The translations under genes were made by a program, and so were the position numbers. The notes beneath the pieces are model-generated. The model had not been told where the DNA came from and did no database searches. It was given only the letters and a program-made list of their open reading frames with translations. From Plasmodium malariae (lineage: Eukaryota > Apicomplexa > Aconoidasida > Haemosporida > Plasmodiidae): a stretch of 64,000 nt of DNA. Within the stretch, counting starts at the first letter, position 1, and each line of letters begins with the position of its first letter. This document shows, in pieces, positions 49,484-59,068 of this stretch. The stretch covers positions 434,001 to 498,000 of the forward strand of contig NC_041787.1 of NCBI RefSeq assembly GCF_900090045.1, read 5' to 3'.

Positions 49484-50798
49484 AATAAAATACTGCGTCA
49501 AATACATTTAAAAAAAGAAAAATAACAAATAAATAATAATGGTAAAAACTTAAAGAAACCTGTTAAGAAATCTCTCCTGTTGCTTATTCTCCCATTTTTA
49601 CCTTATAAGCAACAGGTCCTTATATATATGTGTATACTTCTATATTTATATATATATATACATATGTATGTATGTATGTATACACTTTCTGTTATTCCTT
49701 ATTTTTACAGCGAAAAAGCTTAAACGCTTCTTCCTCTTTTTACACATATAAATTATTTACATGCAAACTATTAACTAAAAAAGGAAATCATTATATAAAT
49801 TTTGTGTAGAAGCAATTCTTACTGAAGCATTTCTGATCCTTAAAGAAAAAGCTACATGCAAATAAAAAAAATTGTATGCCTATGTTTCAAAATAATCCTA
49901 AGTTATAAACATTTTTAGAGCTTAAAAATCTACAGTTGATTTTGAGTTACATATGTTTTATCCTAAAACAGCTGTTGCTTTTATGCATACATCATGTAGA
50001 AGCAGAATAAAACAAAAAAAGAAAAAAAAAAAAAATTTATTCACTTTTAGTAATATTTATTTTTATTTTCTGAAAAGGGTAAATATATAAATTGGAAAGC
50101 TATTATTTAACACTTTTCTTCTTTTTTATTTTAATATTTTTAAAAAAAATTTACAATTTCAAAAATGGCTAACTACAATGGACTAAAAAATATGCTTAAA
50201 AGTAAAAAGAAAAAAAAAATTAATTAATAAAAGGAAAACATATAAATAATTAAAATAAAAACAATTAGATACAATAAGAACACTCGAATAAATGCAATAA
50301 AAGCAAATTAATAAATACAATAAGAACGCATAAACAAAATCAAAATTTTTCACTTTTTAAAACTTGAAATTATGCATACATAGAACAACAGTTATCTTAT
50401 AAACACCGTTCAATATTTTATAACGTAAGAAACTTCCTTATTGTGCAGAACATATATATATATAAGCCAAAAAATATAAAATAAAGTAAGTACATAAAAA
50501 AGTACTATGCAAAACAAGTAGCATATTTATGTACACATAAATATTTATATACGTACATATATAAACACATAAATAAATAAGTACAAACATATATACATAC
50601 ATACATTTATACATACTTAATGCGTATGTAAATTTTCCTGACCTTTCTACAAGTATTCATTCAGAATAAAACAGAAATATAACAATTTCGAAATAAATCA
50701 GCTGTGTCAACAACAGGTTTGAACATATACATAATTTATAAAGTGATACATACTTCTAAAATTATACGAATAGCATATATCTCTATAATTATGAAAAG
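49484..50798. other. Intergenic between CRMP3 and mACP
   Basis: CRMP3 3' region and mACP leader. Contains the hairpin at 49576-49616, a tandem echo of ATACAATAAGAAC (50269 and 50316 regions), and (TACA)-rich sequence at 50520-50620. No gene seen. Confidence 0.6.
49576..49616. other. Perfect 12-bp hairpin after CRMP3
   Basis: CCTGTTGCTTAT (49576-49587) and its exact reverse complement ATAAGCAACAGG (49605-49616) flank a 17-base loop. The stem has five G-C pairs in an otherwise very AT-rich region, starting 93 bases after the CRMP3 stop. It may be a 3' UTR stem-loop or part of a small RNA. Confidence 0.6.
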
Positions 50799-50802
50799 AT
50801 GA
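50791..50802 (+). promoter_or_regulatory. Four-codon uORF overlapping the mACP start
   Basis: ATG AAA AGA TGA at 50791-50802 ends by overlapping the ATG at 50799 (ATGA overlap). A scanning ribosome that starts here would stop exactly at the main start, so the uORF could set basal translation or allow reinitiation. Confidence 0.4.
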
Positions 50803-51484
50803 GAAAAAATATAATTCAAAGAGTTTTTCTTAATAATAAGAATGTTAAATTTAGTAATGTGTATAAACGAGGGTATTTTAATAATATTCTCTTGAATAAT
50901 GAAATGAAATATGTATGTAATAGTTTCTTCAAAGAAAGGAATTTCTTTATAAAAAATGAAGGAAAAAGCGTAAATTTTTTTTCGACAGAAAAAGAGGAAG
51001 TGAACGTATTTAGTAAGGAACAGGTTGAAGAAAAAGTTTTGACCGTTTTAAAAAAATACTTACCTGATGGTGTTGAAATTAAATATGATGAAGAATTAGA
51101 AAAGAACAAAACAAAAGATAATAGGGCATGGGACTTTTTAGATACCGTCGAATTTTTAATAGATGTAATTTTATACTTTATACATGCATTTATATACCTG
51201 TACGCAAGTATATATATGCAAACATAATTTTATTATATTATTGAACAAAATTTTTATGGTACATCATATTATTTGTGTAATTTGAAAAGATATTATTATG
51301 GTAAGAAATTATTCCCTATTTACCATTGTTTGAACGTATATTAAAACAAATGTTTGTATTTTTATTTTTTTCACAGATTGAATCCGAGTTTAATATTACA
51401 ATACCTGATGAAACAGCAGACAACATAAAAACAGTGAAAGAAATAATAGATTATTTGGTTCAGTTGAACATTAAAAAGGAATAA
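50799..51484 (+). CDS. mACP: Mitochondrial acyl carrier protein lacking the modified Ser
   Basis: Exons 50799-51164 (donor GAT|GTAATT) and 51377-51484 (after TTTTTTCACAG), phase 0, 157 residues. Residues 1-60 are basic and low in acids (MRKNIIQRVFLNNKNVKFSN), a mitochondrial presequence. The ACP fold follows: EEKVLTVLKKYLPDGVEIK, WDFLDTVEFLIDIESEF, ITIPDETADNIKTVKEIIDY. In ordinary ACPs helix II begins with D-S-L and the Ser carries 4'-phosphopantetheine; here it is D112-F113-L114, so no prosthetic group can attach at that site. The acidic helix-II face used to bind LYR proteins is kept. Published work on the P. falciparum protein, as I recall, reports the same change and a role in Fe-S cluster assembly through the Isd11-Nfs complex rather than fatty-acid synthesis. 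Confidence 0.92.
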
Positions 51485-53609
51485 ATTCATAGCCCTATAA
51501 TTTATTTATCATGTTATGTAGTAGTATTATAATTTTTAAAATTATTATGAATAATGAAAAATATATTTACAACTTGGAGTTAATCAGAAACGTGCTATTT
51601 TTCTTTTGAATAATTTACAACCCATAGCTGTTCATGTATGTATTATTCATTTTACAATTATTCATTTTTATGTTATTTCTCTTTATATTATGCCTCTTTA
51701 TATTATTCCCTTTTTATATTTTTTTTTAAATAAGACATATATACATTAAAGTTTCAACTTCCTAAATAAGGAGTTTGTTATATTTTTTGATACCAAGATA
51801 TTATCCTTAAAAAATAAAAAGAGGACGTAAAAATTAAGGCATTTGCGCATAATTTTATTTAAAAAGTAATAAAATCAAAATTAAAATTTTTAGAAATATT
51901 GCACAATAAACGATTTAGCAAAATTAATACCAATTTATAGTAATTTTTTTTCAAAGAGGGAAATAAAAAAAGTTTGAATGATAGAAGCGTATTAATAGTC
52001 AGTGAGATGTATAAATGTGTGAACATCAATTTAAGAAAAATTATCTTTAATATACACATTATTTGGTTCGCAATTATATAGGTTTGTATATACATATATA
52101 TATGTATAGACACACATGGCTTTTTCTTAAGCATATGAGCCTAAACAACAGTTTATAAAATTACAGAAAAGTATTAGTTGGGTTTTTTTTTATTTTACAT
52201 TCCCACATGTGGTTCATTTTAATTGGACTTATAGGCACTTCAGTAAGTGTATGCGTAAATGTATACAAGATTATACTTATATATATGTATATATATCCCC
52301 TTTTGCTGTTATCAAAAGCTGGCTAGTATTTTCTTTTAATTCTAAATTTTCTATTAATATTTAAATTAATTTTTTTTTTTTTTCTACCCCTCTTATGAAA
52401 ATATTGGTATAATAAAATAGGGTAATAGATATCGAGATATTGAGATAAAAAGATTTAAAAAGTTAACTGCTATACAATGTAGTGGTATTTTTATTTCATT
52501 TTATTTGTCTATAATTATTATACTAAAAAAAAATTTTGTAAGAGATGGCTAATGAAATGACCAAGTACTTTATAGTCGTATAATTACACATACATGAAGA
52601 TATAATACAATTCTTAGAGCAAAAAAATAAAAGAAAATTGTATTATAATTCTTAAATTTATGGATTTATAAATATATGAATTTCTTCGTTTATGCACATT
52701 TTATAAATTTTTATTAAACCAAATACTACTTAAAATTCGAAGAAATGTTAATAGTGTATAACTATTTTGGAAAATAATGTGTAAATTTTCCCTCTTCACT
52801 TATATATCAATACATTATACAAAATGTTCCCATCTCCCATCTTAAAAAAAAAAAAAATAATAAAAAAAAGCAATATGTTTTAAATATAAGGGAATTAATT
52901 TAGATCAAAATTTAACACCTTATGCAGAACTAGTAAAGTAACAAAAAGATTTTAATTTTTATTAGAAAAAGAATTATAAAAAAAAATTCACTAAAATTTT
53001 GTTTTTTACTTTAATTTTGGGTTTTTTTCCTTTTTTTTTTTTTGTGTTATAATACAAAAACAAAAATAGCGCGAGCTCATTATATTTTAATAACAATACG
53101 TAAATATAAAAAAATTGATTTGGTACACAATACCCTTATCAATTTTTCTGCAGGAAAAGGAAAATACACATTTATATATGTGCATGTATAAATATATATA
53201 TACAAATGTGTAAATATAAATATCCATTTTCAACGTAAAAATTAAAGGATATCGTACAAATCTTTATGTACCTTCCTTTTTGCGTTTCTTTAGTAATTTA
53301 AATGGGAATATTGAAAGCTTACCGTTATTTCATGTTAATCGGGTTCTTATTTTTAAATATCTATTCACGAGTTTATAAAGATTGACAAGGATTAATAAAA
53401 GATTACAAGGGTTAATAAGTACTAAAAAGAATAAGTGAGCAATAACAAGAATCAATACGATGCAATAAATAGGGATGCGGGAATAATCAGATAGAAAGAA
53501 AAAAAAAATTACATCATTGCAAAGTAATTTGCGTAATTACGCAGCATTGCATAATATCATGTAGCAGTGTATAACAGTACGAATCACATATAATTTTGCA
53601 CAAAGCATA
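51485..53609. other. Long intergenic region upstream of the transporter
   Basis: About 2.1 kb. Holds the mACP 3' region and transporter leader. The open frame at 51859-52134 (-) looks like noise. Near the transporter start: imperfect 20-base repeats (about 53375-53420, AAAGATT-ACAAGGRTTAAT) and the palindrome GCGTAATTACGC at 53531-53542. No gene seen. Confidence 0.6.
53531..53542. promoter_or_regulatory. 12-bp palindrome in the transporter leader
   Basis: GCGTAATTACGC, perfect and relatively GC-rich, 67 bases upstream of the ATG at 53610. Could be a dimeric protein-binding site or a small RNA hairpin. Confidence 0.3.
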
Positions 53610-56600
53610 ATGACAGTAAAAGATGTTACGTTTTACCAAAACCATTTAAATGAGGAAAAAAATACAGAGTACCATAAATTGAAGTTGTTAGAAGAAGATA
53701 CGGAAAATATATATAATGAATATGAAAATAGCAAAAGGTACGATCATAAAAAGGCATATATAGAAAAGGTCAAAAGACTAAAGGAAAAAAAATACTTTGG
53801 AAATAAGACAATAGGAAAGAAATCCAGCTATATATATCTAATTAACCAAATATTCGGTTCAGGAATTGTATCTATACCTTATATATTTAAAAGTTCAGGA
53901 TGGTTACCATGTCTAATTGCAAATGTCGGCATTTGTCTTTTAACAATTTTTAATACTATATTATTTTTAAGAGCTATGACAATGATACCGAATAATATTC
54001 ATTTTAATAAAAGGTATGAATATATATCAACCGTTTGTTATTTTTTAGGAAAGAACAACATATTTTTTTGGTGTATGCAAGTATGTTACTATGCTAGTAT
54101 ATTAGGGAGTAATATAATTTCAATAATTATTGTATCACATGCAGTTGATAATATAATAATAAATATATTTGGTTATACTGTTGGTATTGTTATGTACCCA
54201 AATTTTCAGTTAAACTTCTTTACTGACGTAAATGAACTATATTATAACAAAAATTACATACTGTGTTTAACAGTAGGTTATTTAATAAATGCTTCGATAT
54301 CTATATATTTTTCTCAATCAAATTTAGAAGATAACATGAAAATACAATTGATATCATTCTTATTTCTAATGAGTACAATATTCCAAATGATGTTTTTAAG
54401 TGGACTCAAATTATATAGATATAGTAATACAAATATAGGAATCTCAAATAATGGGATAAAAAAATATGCAGGTATAAAATATCCAACTGCATTTGGTGAT
54501 TTTAATTTTAAACAATTATTATCATCTTATATATCTGCTTATTCAGCAGTCACAGTCATCCCTTGTTGGGCAAATGAAATGAAGTCAGATGTAAAAATTA
54601 TAAAAACCGTTTGGTTATCTAACTTTTTTTGTTGTTTTATTTATTATATCTTTGGATATATTTTATGCACTGCTTATCCGAATATTAATAGTGACAATAT
54701 ACTATATGATATATTACAAAACCCTTTTATAAATAATTATATGAAAGTCACTATTTATCTTTTTGATTTATTAACCATTGCTCCAGGTATATATGTGTAC
54801 TGTATTGCTACTAGATACAATTTAATAAATAGTAATATGTGTTCAGAAAAAATAGCATTTATTTTTGGTACCATTCTTCCTTTTCTTATCTCATTCTTTT
54901 TTACATCACGCATCATATTTGAAAATATTTTTACATGGTCTAGTCTAATATTTTCCTATACATGCAATTTCATTGCACCATCTGTTATATATTTAATAGC
55001 CTGCAAAAATATTCCCTATTCAGAAAAAAATCCGTTGCAGCATACTCATGTTTTATATGATCCAAAAGAATATAAAAAAAAGAAATCACTGTATAATATT
55101 TTTTATTCAAAAATTGCCATTAAAGAAAAGGACACTGAACATTATAACCCTCTTGATTTAAATATAAAAAACAAAGATGGTGAAAAGGAGCAGATTAAGG
55201 AGGAACAAGAGATAGGAGAACAAAATGGCATTATAAAAAAATTTCAGGTTCAGAGGAATTATTCTCCTACTGAAGAACAGGAAAATATAGAACTAAAATT
55301 AGATAGAGCAAAGTTACCACATAAATCGCACCATGCTACTTTTTTAAAAAATAATAGCATTCACACATCAAATACACGCAAAATTAGAAAATCAGATGAA
55401 CATAATATAATTAACAGTATTAACTGTTCTAACGATATTAATGTGAGTACTGAAAAAATGAGTTCTTTTATTACTGCAGTGGATAATAAAGTAAATGGCA
55501 CAATGACTATACAAGATAATGATATCATTGAAAATGGTAATGTGAATTCTCGTGTACGCATTAGTGAAGATGAAAAAGAAAAAAATTTATCGAACTATTT
55601 AGAAGAGGAAAAAAGCAAAAATATAATACCATTAGGTAACGTTTCGAATAAACATATTGATGAAAATAGGAAGGAATCTAACTGGGATAATACATGTGAA
55701 AACTATGTAGTACCTATAAGCAAAGGATTAATAACAGAATTTGGTAAGGACGAATATCAAATAAATAAAAATTCGAAAAAAAAAAAAAAAAAATGTGTCT
55801 CGTTGAAAGTGGAAAATAATTATATATTAACACATAAGGAGAGCAGTGATTGGGAAGCAAAAAAAAAAAAAAAACCTACAGAAATAGAAGAAAAAGGAAT
55901 CATAGAAAAAGTGGAGAATCATGAACCAAATATTAACAAAAAAAAACTGGGGGAAAATGAGACAAACGGATCCTTGCCTATCCACGATTTATTCGAAGAA
56001 GAAGAGAATAATAACTATAACAGTAAAGATGATATAGAAAAAGGTAGAAAAATGTCAGGAAAATGTTATAACGGAAAGAAAAGCAAAACAGATAAATTAG
56101 AATTTCGAAAATTTAATTCTCTGTTCAATATGAAGTCAAAAAACATAAGTGAGAAGGATTCAAAAGAGAAACATAAACTATCAAATAATATTAGAAGGTC
56201 AAGAAAGCACAAAACAGTTATGGGTTTTGAAAAGAACAAAAAAGACAAAAAAGTTTCCATTCAAGATGGGCAAACATTTTCTCAAAGTTCCGATTCTAGT
56301 GATAATGATATCTTATATGATAAAATAATAGCTGACTTATCAAGAAATATATATAATGATATAAAAATAGTAAAGGAAAGTTATGAAAGAGATGAATATT
56401 TAATTAATTACTCTGATATTTTCGACTCCTTTCTAAATCTAAAATTGATATTAGAAAGTAACTATAATGGAAAAAATACTATTTACAATTTTTACAATTC
56501 GTGTATTACAAATAAAACTCATTTTAATAAAACAATAAAGGAGAGTAATAATGTAATGCATAATAGTTTCAATACGTCTACTTTTCCGAATAATTATTAC

Positions 56601-58427
56601 CTAAATAATGTTACTACGGAAATACCACATTCAGTTGGTATAACAATTAAGGAAAAGAAAATGGCTAGTCAGGAGAATAGCGAAGAGCATGATACGGTTT
56701 TACAGACTAAAGATCTTCAGGAATTCACGGAACCAAAACGCAACAAAATGAACGAACAAAAATATGAAGAAATGGGAAGAACATACGGAGTGAACACAAT
56801 AATGGATAACTGTCCACTAAGTAGTAGAGAGGAAAAGAAAAAGGAGTTGGATGGAGTAGAAGAAGATGAAGAAAAAGAGGAGGGCGCAGTAATTAATCTT
56901 TCCGATGATATATATGAAAGGAATATAAGTGAACTCGAAAAAAAATTTCACATGTTCATTAATGGAATAAATAATAAACAGAATTTTACATGGAATTTTG
57001 ACGGAAATAAAAACAAGAATAAATTAGGAAAAGTAATAAATAACAAAAATATAAATGTATCAAATGTACAAAACATTTTTCAACCAAATGATATTACGAA
57101 TTCTTATTATGAAAGATCAAAAAGTGAAAATTATTTTCGTGCATTAAGTTTATGTAAAAAAGGGCTTCACTACGATGTACAGTCAGATAAATTCAATACT
57201 ATGCATATTCTGAAAAGTTCAAAATCTTGTGGTAATTCTTTGCTAAATTATAGATCGACGGATACTAATATCATTAATGATTTTATTCAAACAAAAAGTG
57301 TTGACTACAGCAGAAAATTCAAGCATGTACCATTAGAAAGCAGCGAAAACATATTTAATTATTTCATTCCAAATGATGATGCAGGGCTAGGAAAAAAGCC
57401 AAAAAAGGGCATAAAAAATATAATCACAGATACCCAGGCACCTTTAGAAATGGTAGCGAGCAACGAGAATGAGAATGAGAACGAGAATGAGCACATATAT
57501 ACAGAGAATGCTCTAATAACCAACACTAACTCCTCCGAATTTGACATAACAAAATATTTTTTTAAAAATGGTCATGATATGTTTCCACTTATAGATGAAA
57601 ATAAATTAGCTGTAAATAAAGAAAAAATTAAAAATTTCAAAACAGAAGATTCCGTGTGTGTCAATAAAAACAATATACAGTCAGAGGACAAAAATTTTAT
57701 GCACATAAATTCATACAACAAAAAAATAAAAATGTACAAGGATGTAAACACACTGGCAGTACCAGATAATGTGTATAATGTGATCCCCAAAATAAATAAA
57801 GTAAGTGGCGGAAATAATGTAGATGACACTATAAACAACATTTTCAATTATTATAAATACAATTTCCTCTTATCATTTAGTGAAAAACATAATAATAATA
57901 AAAAAAAGAGAGATTTTAACAAACATATAAATATTAGAAATGAGTATTTTCTTCAAAATAGTATAAATAGAGAAAGTAACAACGTAAATGGATCATATGC
58001 TGTAAATAGCGAAAACGAAATAAATGGAACGCATTGTGAAAACAATGAAGTTAATTATTATAATGTAGAAGACAATTCAGATACGCACATAAGAACAAAA
58101 ACATATTCCAATATTAATTCTAAATTTCATTATTTAAGGAAATTTCAAAATGATGAGAAAAAGGAACCATTACTTAATACTCATCAAAAAGTAAAGCAGT
58201 ATGACGAATTGCCAACAATTAATTTAATATGTTCGGAGAAACCTTTATACGGATATGAAGATGCATATAAAATAGATGACTATGTAAATGGCAAAATTAA
58301 TGAAAATATTATTCACGTATACCCATGTAGATACTTAAGAATCAAGCACGTAACAATAACAAAAATGTTATTGTTTATTGCAGTACAGCTACTTCTAATT
58401 TCCGTCTTCTACGATTTTATTTATTAG
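53610..58427 (+). CDS. Amino acid transporter, AAAP family, with giant insert
   Basis: Single exon, 1605 residues; typical family size is about 450-600. A cytosolic N-terminus of ~70 residues precedes the family signature INQIFGSGIVSIPYIFKSSG (residues 78-97). About ten or eleven membrane spans follow to residue ~475 (for example ASILGSNIISIIIVSHAV, IQLISFLFLMSTIFQMMFLS, FIFGTILPFLISFFFTS). Then comes a hydrophilic stretch of about 1100 residues rich in Asn, Lys and Glu, including an NE repeat near 57468-57490, and a final membrane span at the extreme C-terminus (MLLFIAVQLLLISVFYDFIY). Substrate cannot be told from sequence. The split layout, with the last span detached from the core by the insert, is unusual for the family but not new for Plasmodium transporters. 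Confidence 0.87.
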   Translation: MTVKDVTFYQNHLNEEKNTEYHKLKLLEEDTENIYNEYENSKRYDHKKAYIEKVKRLKEKKYFGNKTIGKKSSYIYLINQIFGSGIVSIPYIFKSSGWLPCLIANVGICLLTIFNTILFLRAMTMIPNNIHFNKRYEYISTVCYFLGKNNIFFWCMQVCYYASILGSNIISIIIVSHAVDNIIINIFGYTVGIVMYPNFQLNFFTDVNELYYNKNYILCLTVGYLINASISIYFSQSNLEDNMKIQLISFLFLMSTIFQMMFLSGLKLYRYSNTNIGISNNGIKKYAGIKYPTAFGDFNFKQLLSSYISAYSAVTVIPCWANEMKSDVKIIKTVWLSNFFCCFIYYIFGYILCTAYPNINSDNILYDILQNPFINNYMKVTIYLFDLLTIAPGIYVYCIATRYNLINSNMCSEKIAFIFGTILPFLISFFFTSRIIFENIFTWSSLIFSYTCNFIAPSVIYLIACKNIPYSEKNPLQHTHVLYDPKEYKKKKSLYNIFYSKIAIKEKDTEHYNPLDLNIKNKDGEKEQIKEEQEIGEQNGIIKKFQVQRNYSPTEEQENIELKLDRAKLPHKSHHATFLKNNSIHTSNTRKIRKSDEHNIINSINCSNDINVSTEKMSSFITAVDNKVNGTMTIQDNDIIENGNVNSRVRISEDEKEKNLSNYLEEEKSKNIIPLGNVSNKHIDENRKESNWDNTCENYVVPISKGLITEFGKDEYQINKNSKKKKKKCVSLKVENNYILTHKESSDWEAKKKKKPTEIEEKGIIEKVENHEPNINKKKLGENETNGSLPIHDLFEEEENNNYNSKDDIEKGRKMSGKCYNGKKSKTDKLEFRKFNSLFNMKSKNISEKDSKEKHKLSNNIRRSRKHKTVMGFEKNKKDKKVSIQDGQTFSQSSDSSDNDILYDKIIADLSRNIYNDIKIVKESYERDEYLINYSDIFDSFLNLKLILESNYNGKNTIYNFYNSCITNKTHFNKTIKESNNVMHNSFNTSTFPNNYYLNNVTTEIPHSVGITIKEKKMASQENSEEHDTVLQTKDLQEFTEPKRNKMNEQKYEEMGRTYGVNTIMDNCPLSSREEKKKELDGVEEDEEKEEGAVINLSDDIYERNISELEKKFHMFINGINNKQNFTWNFDGNKNKNKLGKVINNKNINVSNVQNIFQPNDITNSYYERSKSENYFRALSLCKKGLHYDVQSDKFNTMHILKSSKSCGNSLLNYRSTDTNIINDFIQTKSVDYSRKFKHVPLESSENIFNYFIPNDDAGLGKKPKKGIKNIITDTQAPLEMVASNENENENENEHIYTENALITNTNSSEFDITKYFFKNGHDMFPLIDENKLAVNKEKIKNFKTEDSVCVNKNNIQSEDKNFMHINSYNKKIKMYKDVNTLAVPDNVYNVIPKINKVSGGNNVDDTINNIFNYYKYNFLLSFSEKHNNNKKKRDFNKHINIRNEYFLQNSINRESNNVNGSYAVNSENEINGTHCENNEVNYYNVEDNSDTHIRTKTYSNINSKFHYLRKFQNDEKKEPLLNTHQKVKQYDELPTINLICSEKPLYGYEDAYKIDDYVNGKINENIIHVYPCRYLRIKHVTITKMLLFIAVQLLLISVFYDFIY

Positions 58428-58490
58428 CAGCATTGTGCGGTACTAACATTTGCATGCATGCATGCACATCGCTATTTTTCCCTTTGTTTG

Positions 58491-58524
<34 letters not shown>

Positions 58525-59068
58525 TTTTTTTTTTTTTTTTTGCATCTTTTCGCCAATTAAATGGTATTTTTTTAAAAAACAGATAATACATAAATGTATG
58601 CATGTGTATATATATGTCATACGTCACTGTTTTTGTAATTCGTTATTTGAATAAGCTTTCCAAAAATAAGGCACATATATGTATCAGGTATGTTTATGTA
58701 TAGCATCATATCCTTCATTCTTTTTTTTTTTTCTTTTCATTTTTAATATTTCATTTTTCCTTTCTCCTATTTCCTTTTTTTGAACGCAAGAAAATTAACA
58801 AAATGTTCCACTTCACAGTTGTAATTTTTTACCGTCGTAATGTACCCATGTGCTATAACTTATTTTTTGGTATAAATTAAAAATTTATACTTTTTAATCT
58901 TTATTGTAGTTCTTGAAATATAGGCATATAAACGTAAAGTAATAGTTTATGAGGAATTGTCAAAAAAAAATATATTAAAAAGGAAGATAGAAGTGCCTCT
59001 ATAACATCTATACACTTATATATACACATGCATACATTCATGTATTATATGTATGTATACTAAAACGT
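58428..59068. other. Convergent intergenic region
   Basis: Between the 3' ends of the transporter (+) and the Rad17-like gene (-). Contains an (ATT)n/T-run near 58493-58541 and the TGCATGCA cluster at 58451-58466. No gene seen. Confidence 0.65.
58451..58466. promoter_or_regulatory. Overlapping TGCATGCA motifs
   Basis: TGCATGCATGCATGCA, three overlapping copies of TGCATGCA. This palindrome is a known in vitro target of a Plasmodium ApiAP2 factor (AP2-EXP type, as I recall). Function at this 3' position is unproven. Confidence 0.4.

Noticed and set aside
51859..52134. Minus-strand 91-codon frame in the spacer
   Set aside because: Ile/Leu/Phe-rich AT translation with no Kozak-like context, splice partners or similarity I can see.
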